The translations under genes and the position numbers were made by a program. Source: CAVZLD01 sp964522605 (lineage in GTDB: Bacteria; Planctomycetota; Planctomycetia; Pirellulales; Pirellulaceae). From it: a stretch of DNA of 9,125 nucleotides. The notes under the pieces are model-generated. The model worked only from the letters and a program-made list of their open reading frames with translations, did not search any database and was not told the DNA's origin. The DNA lies in contig CAZFWV010000279.1 in NCBI GenBank assembly GCA_964522605.1, positions 1 to 9,125 of the forward strand, read 5' to 3'. This document shows positions 5,772-9,125 of this stretch, one piece after another; positions within the stretch are counted from its first letter, which is position 1, and the number at the start of each line of letters is the position of its first letter.

Positions 5772-5930
5772 TGATAGAATCTGCTTGCCCCGACAAGAAA
5801 TTCACCGTTAGCAGTGCAAAGACCGCGGAGACGCGGAGGGCCGCAGAGGGGGAACAACGGACTGTCGGTCGGCGCGGGAGTCGTAATGCCAGTCGAAGCG
5901 CGTGTCGAAGAGTGCGGAGCGGATGGCCAC

Positions 5931-7838
5931 TCAGTTCAACTCTGCAGCTTCTTCCCAGTGTTCGTAAAGGTTCTGCAGTGTTAGGCGGTGGGTATCGATC
6001 GCTGCCTGGAGTTCCTTTACGCGTTGCCCATCGCGCAACACGTGAGGCTGCGTCAATTCATGATGGAGCCGCTCGAGCTGGCTCTCGTGCTCAATGATCT
6101 CGTGTTCCAGATCTTCAATTTTGCGGTAAGGAAATCGTCGTTTGCGACGCGACTTGTTAGATTCTCGCGATCGATGATTTCGGTTTGGCTGCGCTGCGTT
6201 CGATTCTGTTGCATCGGTCGACTCAGTCGATGCTTGTTGGGCTTCCCGCAGCACCCGCTGCAGCGTCTCGTAGTTGCCGTGGATGATGCGGTGAGAGCCG
6301 TCGTGGATCAGCAGAAGGTGGTCCGCCACCTGGTTGATGAAGAATCGATCATGCGAGACGAAGATGACAGTTCCTTCGAATTCGCGCAAGGCGGTCTCAA
6401 GGGCAGCGCGCGCCCAGAGGTCCAGATGGTTGGTTGGTTCGTCCAGCACAAGCAGATTGGCGTCGCTCGCTGCAAGTTTCGATAATGCCACGCGATTTTG
6501 TTCGCCTCCACTCAATTGCCGTACGGTCTGAAAGACCATGTCCCCGCGGAGTCCGAATCGGGCTAACAAATCGCGGCGCTGCTGCAGATTGAATTCTTTT
6601 CCGTCGGGGCGAATGGCATCCACAACGACTTCATCGGCCGGGATATTGCGCAACAATTGATCGAAATAGCCGACGGTGACGCCGGTTCCCAGCGAGGCCG
6701 ACCCGGCGTCAGCAGGTTCGAGACCGAGCAGGCAGCGCAGGAGTGTGGTTTTTCCGCAGCCGTTGCTGCCCAAGATGGCCCACCGCTGCCCACGCTGAAT
6801 ATCCAAAGTCACGTTCTCGAATAGGGGTTTCTGAAAGCTCTTTGTGATCTTCTCGGCACGCAAGACGATATCGCCACAGCGAGAAACCGTAGGGAATCGC
6901 ATGGACGGAGTTTCAATCGCGCGCGGCATCGGGATCGGCTCGATCCGTTCGAGTTTCTTCCGACGATCTTCTGCTTGGGCGTGTTTCTGCCCGTATTGGT
7001 TGCGGCGGATGAAGTCTTCCAGGCGGGCGATTTCTGCCTGCTGGTTCTCGTAGGCGCGTCGTTCAAACTCCAGACGTTCCGTCTTCTGCTGCCAGTAGTC
7101 GGAAAAATTACCGCGGTACGAAACGACCGTGCCGCGGAACAATTCCAGAGTCCGGTTGGTGACCTTATCGAGGAAATACCGGTCGTGACTGACCAGAATC
7201 AGCGTCTGGCGGGAACCGAGCAGATACTCTTCCAGCCAGGCGGTCGCTTCAATATCGAGATGGTTGGATGGTTCATCGAGCAACATGATCTCGGGAGCCG
7301 ACAGCAGCAGTTTGGCGAGGAGCAGACGATTCTGTTGGCCGCCACTCAATTTCGAGCTGTCTTGATGAAAGCTCGCGGCCTCAAATCCAACGCCCTGCAG
7401 CACACGCTCGATGCGATGGTCCAGATGATAGCCATCTTGTCGAGCTAGTTCTTCTTGCAGGTGATCGTAACGTTGCTCAAGCGAACTGCGTTGGTCTGGA
7501 TCGTCCACTCGACTAATCGCTTTGGCCAACTGCTCGGATTCGTCCGCCATCTGCAGCAGGTGCCCGAGGGCCGCTTGGGCTTCTTCCCAGACCGTTCGCC
7601 CACCGTCGAACTGCGCCTGCTGCTCGAGATAACCGCAGCGAATCGATGAACCGAGCTGGACCGCTCCGCGATCGCACTCAATTTGGCCGGCGAGGATCTT
7701 CAGCAGCGTCGTCTTGCCGCTGCCGTTGGGGCCGACCAGGCTGATTCGCTCCCCCGCGCGGACTTCGAACGTCACTCCGTCCAGAACTGGCTCGGAGCCA
7801 AAATGTTTCGTAATGTCGTCCGCGGAAAGGAGGATCAT
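5931..7838 (-). CDS. ABC-F family ATPase (translation-associated, duplicated ATP-binding cassette)
   Basis: The 635-residue product has two ATP-binding cassettes and no membrane segments, which is the ABC-F plan; members act on ribosomes rather than as transporters. Cassette 1: Walker A GPNGSGKT (36-43), signature LSGGQ (164-168), Walker B IMLLDEP (184-190), switch H218. An arm-like helical insertion fills about 90-150. The charged linker (about 245-305, with NQYGQKHAQAEDRRKKLERIE) is the segment that usually approaches the ribosomal P site. Cassette 2: GSNGCGKT (357-364), LSGGE (442-446), LLVLDEP (462-468), H496. Both Walker B glutamates are present, so both sites look active. The C-terminus has a basic low-complexity stretch (about 535-570) and a coiled coil (571-635), as in Uup/YdiF-like members. 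I chose ATG 7838; the open frame reaches a GTG at 7865, but homology begins at MILLSADDITKHFG. Which subfamily it belongs to, and any antibiotic role, cannot be decided here. Confidence 0.93.
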   Translation of the reverse strand: MILLSADDITKHFGSEPVLDGVTFEVRAGERISLVGPNGSGKTTLLKILAGQIECDRGAVQLGSSIRCGYLEQQAQFDGGRTVWEEAQAALGHLLQMADESEQLAKAISRVDDPDQRSSLEQRYDHLQEELARQDGYHLDHRIERVLQGVGFEAASFHQDSSKLSGGQQNRLLLAKLLLSAPEIMLLDEPSNHLDIEATAWLEEYLLGSRQTLILVSHDRYFLDKVTNRTLELFRGTVVSYRGNFSDYWQQKTERLEFERRAYENQQAEIARLEDFIRRNQYGQKHAQAEDRRKKLERIEPIPMPRAIETPSMRFPTVSRCGDIVLRAEKITKSFQKPLFENVTLDIQRGQRWAILGSNGCGKTTLLRCLLGLEPADAGSASLGTGVTVGYFDQLLRNIPADEVVVDAIRPDGKEFNLQQRRDLLARFGLRGDMVFQTVRQLSGGEQNRVALSKLAASDANLLVLDEPTNHLDLWARAALETALREFEGTVIFVSHDRFFINQVADHLLLIHDGSHRIIHGNYETLQRVLREAQQASTESTDATESNAAQPNRNHRSRESNKSRRKRRFPYRKIEDLEHEIIEHESQLERLHHELTQPHVLRDGQRVKELQAAIDTHRLTLQNLYEHWEEAAELN

Positions 7839-8237
7839 GGCTTTTGATTCTACTGACGGTGGCACAGTTAATGAACCAGGACGACGAGCGAGAGTCCGGG
7901 AATCTCCTGTTTCGCTTGGGAATGACTCAGAAATAACTTCGGCATCTCGGTCCTCTCGTTTAACCGCGTGCCCAGCGGGCCGCGGAAGATTCCTAACCGC
8001 GGGGCGACGCCCGCACGGTTACACGAGGAAATTGTCTCTGAGTCATCCCTTAGCCTCCTGCGAACCTATCGCTGCAACGCCGAGAAAAAGTAATGCCGCG
8101 GGATTCTTGGAATGCGTCCTTCCGCATCCGGAGTCGACGAACTTCCTCCGGTCGGTCAACCGCCTTGTGTCGGTTTCCCGGCAGCGCTAAGATGCGAATT
8201 CGTTCGGTCGACTGTTTCGTCCAGGGGGCTGCGGATC
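7839..8237. other. Divergent intergenic region between the ABC-F gene and miaE
   Basis: About 400 bp with no supported gene; frames such as 7714-8190 (plus) are shadows of the ABC-F gene or run through the inverted repeat. It must contain the promoters of both divergent genes, but I see no convincing -35/-10 pair. Its main content is the 132-bp nested inverted repeat. Confidence 0.55.
7918..8049. repeat. 132-bp nested inverted-repeat element
   Basis: Three layers of complementary arms share one centre. Outer: GGGAATGACTCAGA (7918-7931) with TCTGAGTCATCCC (8037-8049), including 10 perfect bp. Middle: TCCTCTCGTTTAACCG (7951-7966) with CGGTTACACGAGGA (8016-8029), differing by a 2-base insertion and one substitution. 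Inner: GCGGGC (7975-7980) with GCCCGC (8009-8014). CCGCGG also occurs twice near the centre. The element could extrude a long cruciform or fold as RNA. It has no coding capacity and resembles a MITE-like or other dispersed repeat. Confidence 0.65.
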
Positions 8238-8813
8238 ATGCTCAGTTTGCACTCGACAACTCCACCACGCTGGCTCGAACAAGTTCATTCGCATCTGGAT
8301 CAAATCCTGATCGATCATGCCCATTGCGAAAAGAAGGCTGCCGGAACGGCGATGAACTTGATCTTCGCCTACGTCGATCGGGAAGAGCTGTGTAGGGAAA
8401 TGGCCGAAATCGTACGGGAGGAGCTCGAGCATTTCGAACTGGTCCTTGATCTGTTGAAGCAGCGGAGCATCCGGTTCCGGCGTTTGAAGCCGAGTTCCTA
8501 CGGCCGCAAGCTGAATGATCTGGTCCGCAAATTAGAGCCTCAGCGGGCGGTCGACCGTCTGCTCGTGGCCGGCTTGATCGAAGCCCGGTCCTGCGAGCGA
8601 TTCGACTTGCTGCGACAACATGTGGAAGACCGGCAGCTAGCGGACTTCTATGACAGTTTGTTCGAATCAGAGGCACGTCATCATTCGACCTATGTGCGTC
8701 TAGCAAAGACGTTCGCCGATGATTCCGTTGTTTCCCAGCGATTGAAGGAACTGTCGGCTGCTGAATCGGCGATCATTCTGGAAGGGGACCCGCTGCCCCG
8801 CATGCACAGTTGA
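8238..8813 (+). CDS. miaE: tRNA 2-methylthio-N6-isopentenyladenosine-37 hydroxylase (MiaE)
   Basis: The 191-residue product matches MiaE, an O2-dependent diiron enzyme of the ferritin-like fold that hydroxylates the isopentenyl group of ms2i6A37 in tRNAs reading UNN codons, after MiaA and MiaB. The start of the domain, TPPRWLEQV (8-16) and LIDHAHCEKKAAGTA (24-38), is typical. Ligand candidates are all present in four-helix order: E31; E62-L-E-H65 in REELEHFELV; E116 and/or E120 in EARSCERFD; E145-A-R-H148 in ESEARHHSTY. Length fits the compact bacterial form; some enterobacterial MiaE proteins are longer. ATG 8238 is chosen because the conserved domain begins there. The upstream open frame to 8112 has no family similarity, and GGGGG (8224-8228) is a weak ribosome binding site. 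It stands alone, divergent from the ABC-F gene, with no miaA or miaB in the window. Confidence 0.92.
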   Translation: MLSLHSTTPPRWLEQVHSHLDQILIDHAHCEKKAAGTAMNLIFAYVDREELCREMAEIVREELEHFELVLDLLKQRSIRFRRLKPSSYGRKLNDLVRKLEPQRAVDRLLVAGLIEARSCERFDLLRQHVEDRQLADFYDSLFESEARHHSTYVRLAKTFADDSVVSQRLKELSAAESAIILEGDPLPRMHS

Positions 8814-9047
8814 TTTGGTCGGCGTTTTTCGTCGAAACTCTCTCCGGATGCTACTACTGCTACAACCGGTCATCGGCGCGATCGGAATCTGGCTGGCAGA
8901 TGGACAATCGTGAATCCGATTCTTGACCGCGCATCGCTCTCGCATACGATTCACGCGAGGAGTCTTGAGCAGGAGTTTGGTGCGTCGCTAGCGTTGGGAA
9001 CCTTTTCCACGCGATATCTCAACGGCCGCCATCGAACTCGGATTTCT

Positions 9048-9063
9048 AACGCAGTGCGGCAGG
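9048..9063 (+). repeat. Second copy of the 16-bp AACGCAGTGCGGCAGG repeat
   Basis: AACGCAGTGCGGCAGG is identical to 5567-5582 in the same orientation, 3.5 kb away. Both copies are intergenic. Here the 16-mer lies 12 bp before the heptamer tandem array, suggesting that the two belong to one composite repeat. TGCGGCAGGAT at 9055-9065 is also the exact reverse complement of 5761-5771. Confidence 0.6.
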
Positions 9064-9075
9064 ATCGCTTTAGTA

Positions 9076-9125
9076 GGCTGGAGGCTGGAGGCTGGAGGCT
9101 GGAGGCTGGAGGCTGGAGGCTGGAG
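9076..9125 (+). repeat. Heptamer tandem repeat (GGCTGGA)n, truncated by window end
   Basis: Seven exact copies of GGCTGGA plus one further base run to the last position of the window, so the full length is unknown. The unit is not a multiple of three and no reading frame uses it. Perfect identity between copies points to replication slippage or recent expansion. Short heptamer arrays are known as STRRs in cyanobacteria; this is a comparison of form, not a claim of relatedness. Confidence 0.9.

Larger units (their letters stand above)
5511..5850. repeat. Distant inverted pair of CGCGGAG/CTCCGCG-type repeats
   Basis: The segment around 5511-5546 and the segment around 5817-5850 are imperfect reverse complements of each other. 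They share a perfect 11-bp core, GCGGCCCTCCG (5519-5529) against CGGAGGGCCGC (5834-5844), with further matches such as GTCT and CTCT on both sides. They frame the palindromes between them. Confidence 0.5.
5498..5930. other. Repeat-rich intergenic region
   Basis: No supported gene occurs between hsp20 and the ABC-F gene. The plus-strand frame 5483-6097 consists of repeat sequence and the antisense end of the ABC-F gene. The region carries three overlapping layers of inverted repeats, listed separately, and resembles a site where small non-coding repeats have accumulated. Confidence 0.6.
8814..9125. other. Gene-free tail with repeats
   Basis: These 312 bp after miaE contain no credible gene; the minus-strand frame 8700-8954 is antisense to miaE and featureless. 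An 8-bp inverted repeat CGTGAATC/GATTCACG (8909-8916, 8948-8955) is visible, then the shared 16-mer at 9048-9063 and the heptamer array. No intrinsic terminator for miaE is obvious. Confidence 0.55.

Noticed and set aside
5483..6097. 204-codon plus-strand open frame
   Set aside because: It consists of inverted-repeat DNA and then the antisense of the ABC-F C-terminus; no family resemblance.
7714..8190. 158-codon plus-strand open frame
   Set aside because: It is antisense to the ABC-F N-terminus and then reads through the nested inverted repeat.
9048..9125. CRISPR array
   Set aside because: The unit is 7 bp with no spacers, so it is a simple tandem repeat; no cas gene is present.

Overview
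The window looks like chromosomal DNA of a planctomycete (Planctomycetota, probably Pirellulales or a relative). This is inferred from three things: a Tat-signal galactonate dehydratase in a small sugar-acid operon; weak or absent Shine-Dalgarno sequences at several genes; and intergenic DNA full of dispersed inverted repeats and a heptamer tandem array. No rRNA, tRNA or marker gene is present to fix the taxonomy. I see no phage, transposase, CRISPR array or defence locus.

Left part (42-3256, minus strand): a three-gene sugar-acid operon read dgoD -> eda -> kdgK. A mandelate-racemase-family galactonate dehydratase would make 2-keto-3-deoxygalactonate. A PfkB-family kinase would phosphorylate it, and a class I KDPG/KDPGal aldolase would split the product into pyruvate and glyceraldehyde-3-phosphate. 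Together these three steps are the De Ley-Doudoroff route, which converges with the Entner-Doudoroff pathway. The odd point is that the dehydratase carries a Tat-type signal peptide while its two partners look cytosolic.

Middle part (3257-5931): an intergenic region with an imperfect 82-bp inverted repeat, then a small secreted protein of unknown function on the minus strand. A divergent 470-bp intergenic region follows, holding a good -24/-12 (sigma-54 type) promoter match. Downstream of it lies a hairpin-rich leader ending in a 17-bp palindrome directly beside the ribosome binding site of an Hsp20 small heat-shock gene (plus strand). A hairpin with a T-run closes that gene. After it comes about 500 bp of stacked inverted repeats with no credible gene.

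Right part (5931-9125): a two-domain ABC-F ATPase (minus strand), a 132-bp nested inverted-repeat element, and a MiaE-type tRNA hydroxylase with a full set of diiron ligand candidates (plus strand). A 312-bp gene-free tail ends in a (GGCTGGA)n array running off the window edge. A 16-bp sequence in this tail is identical to one in the repeat cluster after hsp20.

The genes are recognisable families. The points most worth following are the exported dehydratase, the hsp20 control region and the repeat elements. I found no clear new multi-gene system.
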